Shown: positions 6,754 to 13,235 of the stretch, in pieces
Position numbering within the stretch: position 1 is the first letter of the stretch
Layout of the letters: each line of letters starts with the position of its first letter
Source of the DNA: Prevotella sp. CAG:485
Lineage (GTDB): Bacteria > Bacteroidota > Bacteroidia > Bacteroidales > Muribaculaceae
Direction: 5' to 3'
Assembly: GCA_000437495.1 (NCBI GenBank)
Contig: FR897820.1
Coordinates: 12,513 to 26,813 of the forward strand
DNA: 14,301 nt
Program-made: the position numbers and the translations under genes
The notes under the pieces: generated by a model
Seen by the model: only the letters and a program-made list of their open reading frames with translations
What the model was told of the DNA's origin: nothing
Database searches by the model: none

Positions 6754-7364
6754 TGTATTTTTTTGTTGAGGGCTTTGGTTAAAATTTCATATCCTTCAGG
6801 ATTCAGATGCAAGCCATCGTACGACAGATTCATGTTCAGGCTGCCATCTTTATCAAGGAAGCTGTTATAGACATCCAAATAGACAACTGATAACCCGCTG
6901 CGGGCTGTTAACTCGGCATATATAGCCTTATTCATCAGCTGCACACTTTCGTTTATATTCTCCGGGTCAGTGTCAAAACAACGCGGAAGTATGGAATACA
7001 CATAGACTCTGTCGGCTCCGAGAGAGACCAATGCGTCAACATATTCTTTTGCATATTCGGCAGCCTGCTGAGCATTCCGAAAATCGCCACAGTCGTTTGT
7101 ACCACTCATCACAATCACCTTTGTCCCTTGACATTTGCCGGAATACGACTGCAAATGTTCAAGTCCGCTTCCCGAGAGGCCACAATTCTCTGTTATGAGT
7201 GTTGGAAAACTGTTCTGCAAATCCCATCGGTGTATGATTGAATCGCCGATGAAGCGGTAGGTTTCCTCATCTTCAGAACAGGAAAACGTGGTTAATGCGA
7301 ATATAGCACCCAAGGCCATAAAAATCATTTTAAAGAATCTGAATTTCTTGTTCGTTCGCTTCAT
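6750..7364 (-). CDS. SGNH/GDSL-family esterase lipoprotein, probably surface-exposed
   Basis: A 204-residue lipoprotein. The signal sequence ends in a lipobox (LTTFSC, lipidated Cys29), followed directly by SEDEE, an acidic stretch like the Bacteroidetes lipoprotein export signal for surface display. The SGNH hydrolase blocks are all present: block I FIGDSI with nucleophile Ser42, block II with a Gly in GLSGSG, block III SGTND with Asn90, and block V DGLHLNPEGY with Asp183 and His186. The family removes acetyl or other acyl groups from sugars and lipids. Sitting after an MBOAT acyltransferase and an SGNH partner, it may deacetylate or transfer acyl groups on an envelope glycan, which is inference. 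It overlaps both neighbours by 4 bases (ATGA at each junction). The gene is intact. Confidence 0.9.
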   Translation of the reverse strand: MKRTNKKFRFFKMIFMALGAIFALTTFSCSEDEETYRFIGDSIIHRWDLQNSFPTLITENCGLSGSGLEHLQSYSGKCQGTKVIVMSGTNDCGDFRNAQQAAEYAKEYVDALVSLGADRVYVYSILPRCFDTDPENINESVQLMNKAIYAELTARSGLSVVYLDVYNSFLDKDGSLNMNLSYDGLHLNPEGYEILTKALNKKIQ

Positions 7365-8065
7365 TTTTTCTTATTGAGGAATTCTTTTATTTCGGGTGCT
7401 TTCATTTTGCTATATATAAGAGCACCTTCTGCGTTCAAATGACTGTCATCGAAGAAATACTCCGGATGAGAGAGGAAAAGTTTGTTGGAGGCATCATTAA
7501 TTAACATTGCATTGTCATAACGCCTCACTATTTCTTCTACTTTTTTAGTTATGGTATGATTCGTGCGGTCAATCACGTATATTGGCGGCATAATCACTAT
7601 AACCTTGACATTCTTTGCGCTGCACTCCGAAAGCATTCTGTCGAACTCAGCCATAGTTTCAGCAACATAGAGTGTTTCCTGAGTAACCACATTTAGTTTG
7701 GGCGGAAACGGTGGTTGGGGCTTAGCTATGAATCCGTCGGGCTCATGACCCTTATTAACGATATGGTACAAAAGTATTCTCCACCAGATGGTATTGAACC
7801 GATAAAATGATGATTTATGCATCAGTTTATCAATCTTTGACTGAGACGTCAGGCAGGAGTCAATCATTGGGAAACCGAGCCCGTAATATGGTGCGAGAAT
7901 ATTATAGCGATCGCCTATTCCCTTTAGCATAAACACATCTTCATTAACACCCAAAATGATGGCTTTGGGAGAGTAACGCTTCAGGATGCATTGCTGGATT
8001 GTATGAAAGAAAGGTATTTGTTGGCCGTTGCTTGCACTGTTGTAAACACTCAGTCCGAGAGTATC
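7361..8065 (-). CDS. C-terminal part of a frameshifted SGNH (AlgJ/AlgX/DltD-like) O-acyltransferase partner
   Basis: This is the second part of the gene starting at 8277, numbered on the restored 305-residue protein. From 8065 the frame reads DTLGLSVYNSASNGQQIPFF, which supplies SGNH block II (N84, G85), and continues to YFFDDSHLNAEGA, block V with Asp277 and His280. The first start-like codon in this frame is a TTG at 7954. A product starting there would lack block I and the anchor, so I treat this as the rest of one broken gene. SGNH proteins of this kind work next to an MBOAT protein, taking the acyl group on the periplasmic side and passing it to a polymer (alginate, cellulose, teichoic-acid and peptidoglycan systems). 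The stop overlaps the next gene's ATG. Confidence 0.75.
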   Translation of the reverse strand, partial: DTLGLSVYNSASNGQQIPFFHTIQQCILKRYSPKAIILGVNEDVFMLKGIGDRYNILAPYYGLGFPMIDSCLTSQSKIDKLMHKSSFYRFNTIWWRILLYHIVNKGHEPDGFIAKPQPPFPPKLNVVTQETLYVAETMAEFDRMLSECSAKNVKVIVIMPPIYVIDRTNHTITKKVEEIVRRYDNAMLINDASNKLFLSHPEYFFDDSHLNAEGALIYSKMKAPEIKEFLNKKK

Positions 8066-8277
8066 GAAAGTACCGAGGGCATCAGTGAATTTAGCACATG
8101 GCTGTTGCCGATTATCACCACATCGGTGTTTAAGTCTTTTAGTGTATAGTCGATTGAATAACTGTCGCCGGGAAGACGGTGTGAAAGCACATACGAATCC
8201 ACCGCTTTGCCTGCAAGGTAATCAAGCCCAACCACAAGAACTATGACGCCAAAAAGAAAAATCAGGAACTTTTTCAT
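8050..8277 (-). CDS. N-terminal part of the frameshifted SGNH O-acyltransferase partner
   Basis: The first 75 codons carry one N-terminal hydrophobic segment (FLIFLFGVIVLVVGLDYLAG), a membrane anchor or uncleaved signal, and SGNH block I VVIIGNSHV with nucleophile candidate Ser59. The frame then hits a TGA at 8050-8052. The start is the ATG at 8275-8277, two bases after the MBOAT stop. A longer frame reaching 8325 would overlap the MBOAT 3' end and add residues that do not resemble a signal, so I reject it. The anchor places the catalytic domain in the periplasm, as in DltD- and AlgJ-like proteins. Confidence 0.8.
   Translation of the reverse strand: MKKFLIFLFGVIVLVVGLDYLAGKAVDSYVLSHRLPGDSYSIDYTLKDLNTDVVIIGNSHVLNSLMPSVLSILSD
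8065..8067 (-). other. Frameshift site in the SGNH gene (one base lost)
   Basis: Read leftward, GTACTTTCGATACTC should be GTA CTT TCN GAT ACT CTC (V-L-S-D-T-L). One added base joins block I (IGNSH) to block II (SASNGQQ) in a single frame of 305 residues. Loss of one C from TCCGAT would suffice. Confidence 0.85.
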
Positions 8278-8279
8278 TG

Positions 8280-9725
8280 TCAGAACTGGAAATAAATAAA
8301 CTGACCGCCGGTAAACGAGCCGCACAGAAGTATGACAATAATGAGGGTCGCAGAATATGCTATGTCTGTAATCAGCCGTCCTGTAGACAGATGTTCCGGC
8401 AGCTGACGTGTGCCGCGACGCTCACGATATATTTCTATAACCATAAGGATACCAATGAGCATGAGTCCCATTAGGATAGAAGGCATACCGTTGCCATTGT
8501 ACAACATGCCGTGTTCGGTGCCCATTTTCTTGAACGCCTTAAAGGCATCCCCAACATTATTTGCTCGGAAAAACACCCATCCCAACGACATCAAGACAAA
8601 GGTTACAAGAATGGAAATGCATTTCTGAAGGCCGGAGAGAAATTTCCTGTTTCTCGCTTCACGCTCATCATTCTTTTTACCCGGGAATATATTGCATATC
8701 GCTACAAGAACACCATGATATGCACCCCATATTACAAATGTCCAGTTGGCGCCGTGCCAAAGTCCGCTCACCAGCATTGTGGCTACAGTGTTGAAGGTGC
8801 GTCTCCCCTTGGAACAGCGGTTACCGCCGAGAGGAATGTAGACATATTCGGTGAACCATGATGACAAGGAGATATGCCACCGTCGCCAGAAATTTTTAGG
8901 CGACACGGCCAAATAAGGTTGCCGGAAATTCTGCATCAGTCTGAATCCCATACACATTGCGGCTCCAATGGCGATCAGTGAATAGCCTCCGAAATCACAG
9001 AATATCTGGAAAGTAAAGAAGAAGGTAGCCAGTATAAGGCTCGTGCCGTTATGGAAATCCATATTGTTAAAAACGGCATCAACATATCCTGACACGTTGT
9101 CTGCTATACACAGTTTCATGAAATACCCAAACAGCATCATTTTTATACCCTCTATAAACATGGGGGTATTAAAACGGTGCTTCTCATCGAACTGTGGCAG
9201 CAGATTCGAGGAACGTTCTATAGGGCCGGCGACCAACTGAGGGAAGAAAGAAACAAACAGGGCATACTTCCACAATGCTTTGGCCGGTTTTACTTTATCG
9301 CGATAGACATCAATTATATAACCTATAGCCTGGAAGGTATAGAAAGATATTCCCACCGGCAGAAGTATTTGAAAATTCGGCACTTCCATTCGCAATCCCG
9401 CAATCGAAAGAAGGGAGAAGACGGATTCGGTTATGAAATTGAAATATTTAAAGACCGCAAGTATGCCAAAGTTGGCAATCAGACATGCTGTAACCCATAG
9501 CTTGCGGTGTTTCCGATTGTCTGTTTTTGCTATTCTGTTGGAAGCGAACCAGGTAGAGACAGTGGAGAATAGAATCAGCAGAGAATATATTGGCTCCCAG
9601 TTCATATAAAAATAGTAACTTGCCACCAACAAAAAGACATTCCGCCATGAAGTACGGGGCAAGAGCCAATAGACAATACAGACTATCGGGAAGAATATGA
9701 GAAATGCTAAAGAATTAAAGAGCAT
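8280..9725 (-). CDS. MBOAT-family membrane-bound O-acyltransferase (AlgI-like)
   Basis: Polytopic inner-membrane protein of 481 residues, the usual length for the AlgI/DltB/PatA group, which moves acyl groups (often acetyl) across the membrane for O-acylation of extracytoplasmic polymers. Family landmarks in order: LPVGISFYTFQAIGYIIDVYR (about 122-142), SFFPQLVAGPIER (159-171), the FQIFCDFGGYSLIAIG segment, NFWRRWHISLSSWFTEYVYIPLGGNR (278-303, including His284), and the catalytic-histidine motif SGLWHGANW with His324, followed by WGAYHG with His337. It is intact and is the first gene of a leftward operon, 2 bases before the SGNH partner, with its own promoter at 9767-9798. The acyl acceptor is unknown because no glycan synthase lies in the window. 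Confidence 0.95.
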   Translation of the reverse strand: MLFNSLAFLIFFPIVCIVYWLLPRTSWRNVFLLVASYYFYMNWEPIYSLLILFSTVSTWFASNRIAKTDNRKHRKLWVTACLIANFGILAVFKYFNFITESVFSLLSIAGLRMEVPNFQILLPVGISFYTFQAIGYIIDVYRDKVKPAKALWKYALFVSFFPQLVAGPIERSSNLLPQFDEKHRFNTPMFIEGIKMMLFGYFMKLCIADNVSGYVDAVFNNMDFHNGTSLILATFFFTFQIFCDFGGYSLIAIGAAMCMGFRLMQNFRQPYLAVSPKNFWRRWHISLSSWFTEYVYIPLGGNRCSKGRRTFNTVATMLVSGLWHGANWTFVIWGAYHGVLVAICNIFPGKKNDEREARNRKFLSGLQKCISILVTFVLMSLGWVFFRANNVGDAFKAFKKMGTEHGMLYNGNGMPSILMGLMLIGILMVIEIYRERRGTRQLPEHLSTGRLITDIAYSATLIIVILLCGSFTGGQFIYFQF

Positions 9726-9766
9726 TATCCAGTCAGGGTAACCTTAGTAAGCAGTTATAAACATCA

Positions 9767-9798
9767 CAAAGGTACACAAATTTCTTTAATCCACAAAA
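9767..9798 (-). promoter_or_regulatory. Promoter of the MBOAT operon
   Basis: Read leftward, TTTTG (9798-9794) and TACCTTTG (9774-9767) are separated by 19 bp, a near-ideal Bacteroidetes housekeeping promoter. The -7 element lies about 41 bases upstream of the MBOAT ATG at 9725. The short spacings downstream suggest that it drives all four genes to 6163. Confidence 0.8.
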
Positions 9799-9890
9799 CT
9801 CAGCTGTGTCAATAACTTTCCTCAATTTCCGGGTAACGGTTGTGAGATGTTACCAATTGGCGCGATGCGCGTTTCCGGCCCACGTCTTAA

Positions 9891-11183
9891 TCAGAAGATG
9901 AGGGTGACGCCGGCGTAGACGAGGTGAGCCACAATAGCTGCCACGAGGCCGCCGACGGTGTGTGCCAGGATTGCTTTGGGGGTCAGCTCGCGGTAGCCGA
10001 GCGAGTCGAGCATGGCGGTGTGTGTACTCAGGTAGCCGCTCCAACACATTCCTATGGCGGTGAAAACGGCTATGGCGTTGCCGTCAATCCAGCCTTGCGA
10101 CATGAAGTTGGGAACGAGTCCGAGGGCGGCGCCAACAGCTCCGAGGGCTGTAATGGGGAAAGCAATCAGATACGGGTCGCCGAAGCCGAAGAGCACTTCA
10201 AACACTATGTTGATTTTCTCGGCAAGCCACGGCAGCAGTTTCACGCCTTCGTAAGCGGCTCCGGTATATTCGCCGGTGGCTGAGGCGCCAAAAGTGAGTA
10301 TCATTACCAGGGTGGAAATGATGAGCACGCCGGGTATGATGGCGATTCCGACGTCTACACCCGAGCGACCGCCGTCGAGCAGGGCATTGAGGGTGCGGAT
10401 AAAGGTTGACTTCGAGGTCTCCCTCTGTTCCTCTTTCATGATTTCGTCGGCTTCTGCCACTACCTCATCGCGGAATTTGGGATAAGCCTTAATCACAAAA
10501 CGCTGCATGAGCCGTGTGGAGACGATACAGCCGCAGAAAGCGCCGAAAAGACCTATTACAGGCTCAAAGAAGTAGCCCTGCCCTATCATGAAAACAATCA
10601 CGAGAAGTCCCATGCCGAAAGCGGTTCCGAAATTGGTCAGCGAGATGAACTGATATTTCTTGAAGTACTGGCTGAAGCGTTTGTCGCGCGACAGGGAGAT
10701 GATGGCCGGGTTATCGCTCAGGAATGTCATGACGGCGCCCAACGACGCCACGCCGGGAAGATTGAACAGCGGTCGCATTAGGGGCCGAAGCATCTTTTCA
10801 AGCAACTTCACAACGCCAAACTCCACAAACAGGCGGCCTATGGCGCCGGTGATAACGCAAATGCCCATAAGATAGAACACTGTATTGAGCAACAGGTCGT
10901 GAGCCGTGTGCATTATGGTATTCAGCATTTGCGACACTCCCATCACCGAGCCTATATAGTAGAACAGCGCACCCACACAGAGCAGGCAAGGGATGCCCTG
11001 AGGTATGTATTTGGTTATCTTGGAGAACCACGTCTTCGTCTCTTTGACTTCCTCCTCAACTGCCTCTTCAATATTTTCTTCAACAGCCTCTACGGGATTG
11101 ACATCGGCCACGGCTTCCTGACCCTCTTGTTCCATAACCTCTTCAAGCCGGGGGTCTTCAATCATCTCTTCTTTTTCTTTCAT
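9891..11183 (-). CDS. Gate-domain (nucleoside-recognition-like, YjiH/spore-maturation-type) membrane protein
   Basis: Integral inner-membrane protein of 430 residues. After a highly acidic cytoplasmic tail (about 18 Glu in the first 50 residues) come many hydrophobic segments, including IPCLLCVGALFYYIGSVMG, the FYLMGICVITGAIGRLFVEFGV stretch, GMGLLVIVFMIGQGYFF and VGIAIIPGVLIISTLVMILTFG. The arrangement and the motifs FLSDNPAIISLSRD and GFGDPYLIAFPITALGAVGAALG fit proteins with paired Gate domains, seen in YjiH and spore-maturation-like families. Their substrate is not established, and proposals include nucleosides or small ions. It starts 13 bases after the porin stop, so the two are probably cotranscribed. 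The ATG at 11183 is accepted; a second Met at residue 7 is possible. No clear terminator follows. Confidence 0.8.
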   Translation of the reverse strand: MKEKEEMIEDPRLEEVMEQEGQEAVADVNPVEAVEENIEEAVEEEVKETKTWFSKITKYIPQGIPCLLCVGALFYYIGSVMGVSQMLNTIMHTAHDLLLNTVFYLMGICVITGAIGRLFVEFGVVKLLEKMLRPLMRPLFNLPGVASLGAVMTFLSDNPAIISLSRDKRFSQYFKKYQFISLTNFGTAFGMGLLVIVFMIGQGYFFEPVIGLFGAFCGCIVSTRLMQRFVIKAYPKFRDEVVAEADEIMKEEQRETSKSTFIRTLNALLDGGRSGVDVGIAIIPGVLIISTLVMILTFGASATGEYTGAAYEGVKLLPWLAEKINIVFEVLFGFGDPYLIAFPITALGAVGAALGLVPNFMSQGWIDGNAIAVFTAIGMCWSGYLSTHTAMLDSLGYRELTPKAILAHTVGGLVAAIVAHLVYAGVTLIF

Positions 11184-11196
11184 GTGATTAACCTGA

Positions 11197-12378
11197 TTAT
11201 TTTCTCACTTTCAATACGTTCATATACCATGTGATGCCGAAATCGAGCAACACGGTTTTGTTCTGCATCACATTATCCGGATTGGCGTTTTTGCCCCATG
11301 AATAGAAGCAATTGGCATGGATTCTGAGACTTGTCTTTTTCTTCTTCAGCGGATAGAACTCCATGCCGGCGCCCACCATATTCAGTTCAGTATTATTCGC
11401 CACCACAAAGTCGGCATCAGTGCCGCTTTTGTTGACGTCGTATGTATATTTGGCAAAAATATTCCAGCTTTCGGTCGGTTTATAGGCCACTTCTGCCATC
11501 ACCGAGCAATCCTTAAAGAAGAAAGTCTGGTGAGCGGCAGCCCTGTTCATCAGGTCGAGCTCAATTGACACGGGATTCAGGTCGAACTTGTTGCCCAGGG
11601 AAATGTAGTTGATGTAACGCCCGTCGAAACACTCAATCATGTTGGCCGACCATAAGGTATGATAAAAGCCATGATTGCCTGTCCAGAAGAGGTTGAAGGC
11701 GTACATATCGCGGTTGTCGGAGGTGTAAAACGGGCTTTGGGTAACCTGAAATTTCAGTTGGTCATTTTTGGTGATGTCATAACCCACCGACACGCCCAGA
11801 TCGTAGCAGGGTATGTTGTTCCAGAACACGCTGCAGCCGAAAAGATTTATGGGAGCGCGGTCATATTCCCATCCGCCAATTGCCACCACCTCTTTACCGG
11901 CCGAGAACATCCAGCGTTTAAGCTGATAACGCAGATATACCCAGTCTGTAGCATCGAAGAATTGTGAGTCCTTGGTGTATTTATTGAGTCGCTGACGCCA
12001 TGAATAGGTCAGTCCCGGAACGATTGTGCCGTCAAACTGCAAGTCGATATACTTACCCTCGAAGCCTGAGTTCGATTTAATATTCTTGGAATCCTGCCAG
12101 TTGCGCTGATAATCCACCCTGGCGTCGAAACGCATATTGAGAATCTCCGTGGGGTCATATTCATGCAGCGTCTCGCCTCTCGATTGCACCGCCGGCGCCG
12201 GTATTGCCTCTGCTGATGAGGTCTGCGATGACGCAGGCAAGGTTATCAAAGCTGAGCTTTCCGTTTTGTTGGCCGACGCCGAAGAAGCGGCAGAAGCATC
12301 CGGTTCTGCAGCCATTATGGATATAGTTGCGGGCAGCAACGACATGGCAAGCGCCACTGCCTTCAGAGTTCGTTTCAC
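11197..12378 (-). CDS. Outer-membrane porin (OprO/OprP-like, Bacteroidetes type)
   Basis: A 393-residue protein if the GTG at 12376-12378 is the start: KRTLKAVALAMSLLPATISIMA is then a normal Sec signal, cut before AEP. The frame stays open to an ATG at 12540, but those extra 54 residues look like non-coding translation and contain the TAACTTTG promoter element at 12457-12464, so I shorten it. After an Ala/Ser-rich, poorly ordered stretch of about 50 residues comes a beta barrel with motifs of Bacteroidetes phosphate-selective-porin-like proteins: LTYSWRQRLNKY, DWVYLRYQLKRWMFSAGKEV, AIGGWEYDRAPINLF and WNNIPCYDLGVS. It probably passes small solutes across the outer membrane; the solute is unknown. 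It is first in an operon with the Gate-domain protein. Confidence 0.85.
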   Translation of the reverse strand: MKRTLKAVALAMSLLPATISIMAAEPDASAASSASANKTESSALITLPASSQTSSAEAIPAPAVQSRGETLHEYDPTEILNMRFDARVDYQRNWQDSKNIKSNSGFEGKYIDLQFDGTIVPGLTYSWRQRLNKYTKDSQFFDATDWVYLRYQLKRWMFSAGKEVVAIGGWEYDRAPINLFGCSVFWNNIPCYDLGVSVGYDITKNDQLKFQVTQSPFYTSDNRDMYAFNLFWTGNHGFYHTLWSANMIECFDGRYINYISLGNKFDLNPVSIELDLMNRAAAHQTFFFKDCSVMAEVAYKPTESWNIFAKYTYDVNKSGTDADFVVANNTELNMVGAGMEFYPLKKKKTSLRIHANCFYSWGKNANPDNVMQNKTVLLDFGITWYMNVLKVRK

Positions 12379-12456
12379 GTGTAGATTTGTTAAGGTTACA
12401 ATTCGCCGCCGGCTCTTTGAGACCGAGTTCCTGAGCCGACTCGTTAAATCGGTGTG

Positions 12457-12464
12457 CAAAGTTA
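12457..12464 (-). promoter_or_regulatory. -7 element of the porin gene, deciding its start codon
   Basis: TAACTTTG read leftward exactly matches TAnnTTTG and is followed by GC as is common. No good TTG lies at 19-21 bp. It sits inside the longest possible porin frame, about 78 bases before the GTG at 12378, which argues that translation starts at that GTG with a leader of about 70 bases. Confidence 0.6.
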
Positions 12465-12646
12465 GCAAAATTCCCTTAATCAGTCCGTATATATTTTTCA
12501 AAACTTTCTCCTCAGCCTTTTGCTCCGGGATAAGCACCACTTCTTCACCGCGTTGCTATGCCGACTCGCAGGGCGATAACTCAAGTGCTCCATGACCACA
12601 AACTTTATTACTTTTTGCAGGTTATATAAGAAAGTAAAATCAGAAA

Positions 12647-12835
12647 ATGAACATTCCTCAGAAAGAGCTTGACCAGCTGTCGCCCTTTGTAAGGAGACTT
12701 TTCTTACACTGGGATGACTTTCTGCACTCTCAGGTGAGATTCAACATGCCCGACAGCAGTATTCACTCGGTGAATCATTGCGAGCGTGTGTTGCTGTTTG
12801 CCCTCATCATAGGAGAAAAAAATTTTCGGCGATGA
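12647..12835 (+). CDS. N-terminal part of a frameshifted HD-domain phosphohydrolase
   Basis: The first 57-58 residues of a small HD-domain protein, numbered on the restored 195 residues. It carries the first metal-binding histidine region, IHSVNHCERV (His40, His44). At the A7 run (12816-12822) the frame goes astray, giving KNFRR and a stop at 12833-12835. With one A fewer it reads GEKIFGDDEEALEIL and continues into the second part. It stands divergent to the porin, in a 268-base spacer, and heads a pair with pncB. Confidence 0.8.
   Translation: MNIPQKELDQLSPFVRRLFLHWDDFLHSQVRFNMPDSSIHSVNHCERVLLFALIIGEKNFRR
12816..12822 (+). other. A7 run, frameshift site in the HD-domain gene (one extra A)
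   Basis: The tract GGAGAAAAAAATTTTCGG has seven A. Six would give GGA GAA AAA ATT TTC GGC (G-E-K-I-F-G) and join both parts. Loss of one A by polymerase slippage would restore the frame. A standard -1 ribosomal shift would not, because the wrong frame would result. Confidence 0.85.
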
Positions 12836-13235
12836 TGAGGAGGCTCTTGAAATACTTGCTCACGCTGCTGTCTTCCATGATACAAGGCGACAGGATGACC
12901 TGCTCGATACCGGCCACGGCGCAAGGGCAGCTTTATACTATGAGCAATTCTGCAAAGAGCATCCCCAAATGACATATCATCCTGAAACAGTGTATCTGAT
13001 GCGTTATCACGACCTTGACGACTCAAAAGGCGTTGAGGCCATACGCAAGGCCTTCGGCAAAGATGCCGACAGGGTGGTGCGTCTGTATGAGATTTTCAAG
13101 GACGCCGATGCCCTCGACCGCTGGCGGCTTGGTCCCGACGGGCTTGACCCGAAATATCTCCGCACAGCACCGGCCAAAACCATGCCGGCATACTCACACC
13201 GCATCTTCATAAAATCAAGTTCACAAGCAAAATAA
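12822..13235 (+). CDS. C-terminal part of the frameshifted HD-domain phosphohydrolase
   Basis: In this frame the sequence reads FGDDEEALEILAHAAVFHDTRRQDD, holding the signature HD pair (His77, Asp78), then DTGHGARAA (His90), YHDLDD and the closing FKDADALDRWRLG (Asp152/Asp154). This is a complete metal-dependent HD hydrolase site when joined to the first part. Such proteins hydrolyse phosphate esters, often nucleotides; the substrate here is unknown. An ATG at 12969 could start the frame but would lose the HD motif. The stop TAA (13233-13235) shares one base with the pncB ATG, so the two genes are translationally coupled, and a role near NAD metabolism is possible but only inferred. Confidence 0.8.
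   Translation: MFGDDEEALEILAHAAVFHDTRRQDDLLDTGHGARAALYYEQFCKEHPQMTYHPETVYLMRYHDLDDSKGVEAIRKAFGKDADRVVRLYEIFKDADALDRWRLGPDGLDPKYLRTAPAKTMPAYSHRIFIKSSSQAK

Noticed and set aside
9836..9864. Inverted repeat GGTAAC...GTTACC after the Gate-domain gene as a terminator
   Set aside because: Only 6 bp of stem with a long loop and no T run on the needed strand.
12379..12540. N-terminal extension of the porin to the ATG at 12540
   Set aside because: It would put a promoter element inside the gene and bury the signal peptide 54 residues from the start.
12610..12620. Promoter for the HD-pncB pair at TTACTTTTTGC
   Set aside because: It has one T too many to fit TAnnTTTG and no TTG at the right distance, so the promoter of this operon stays unassigned.
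12778..12972. 64-codon + strand frame starting at 12778
   Set aside because: It spans the HD gene lesion in a third frame and contains none of the HD motifs.
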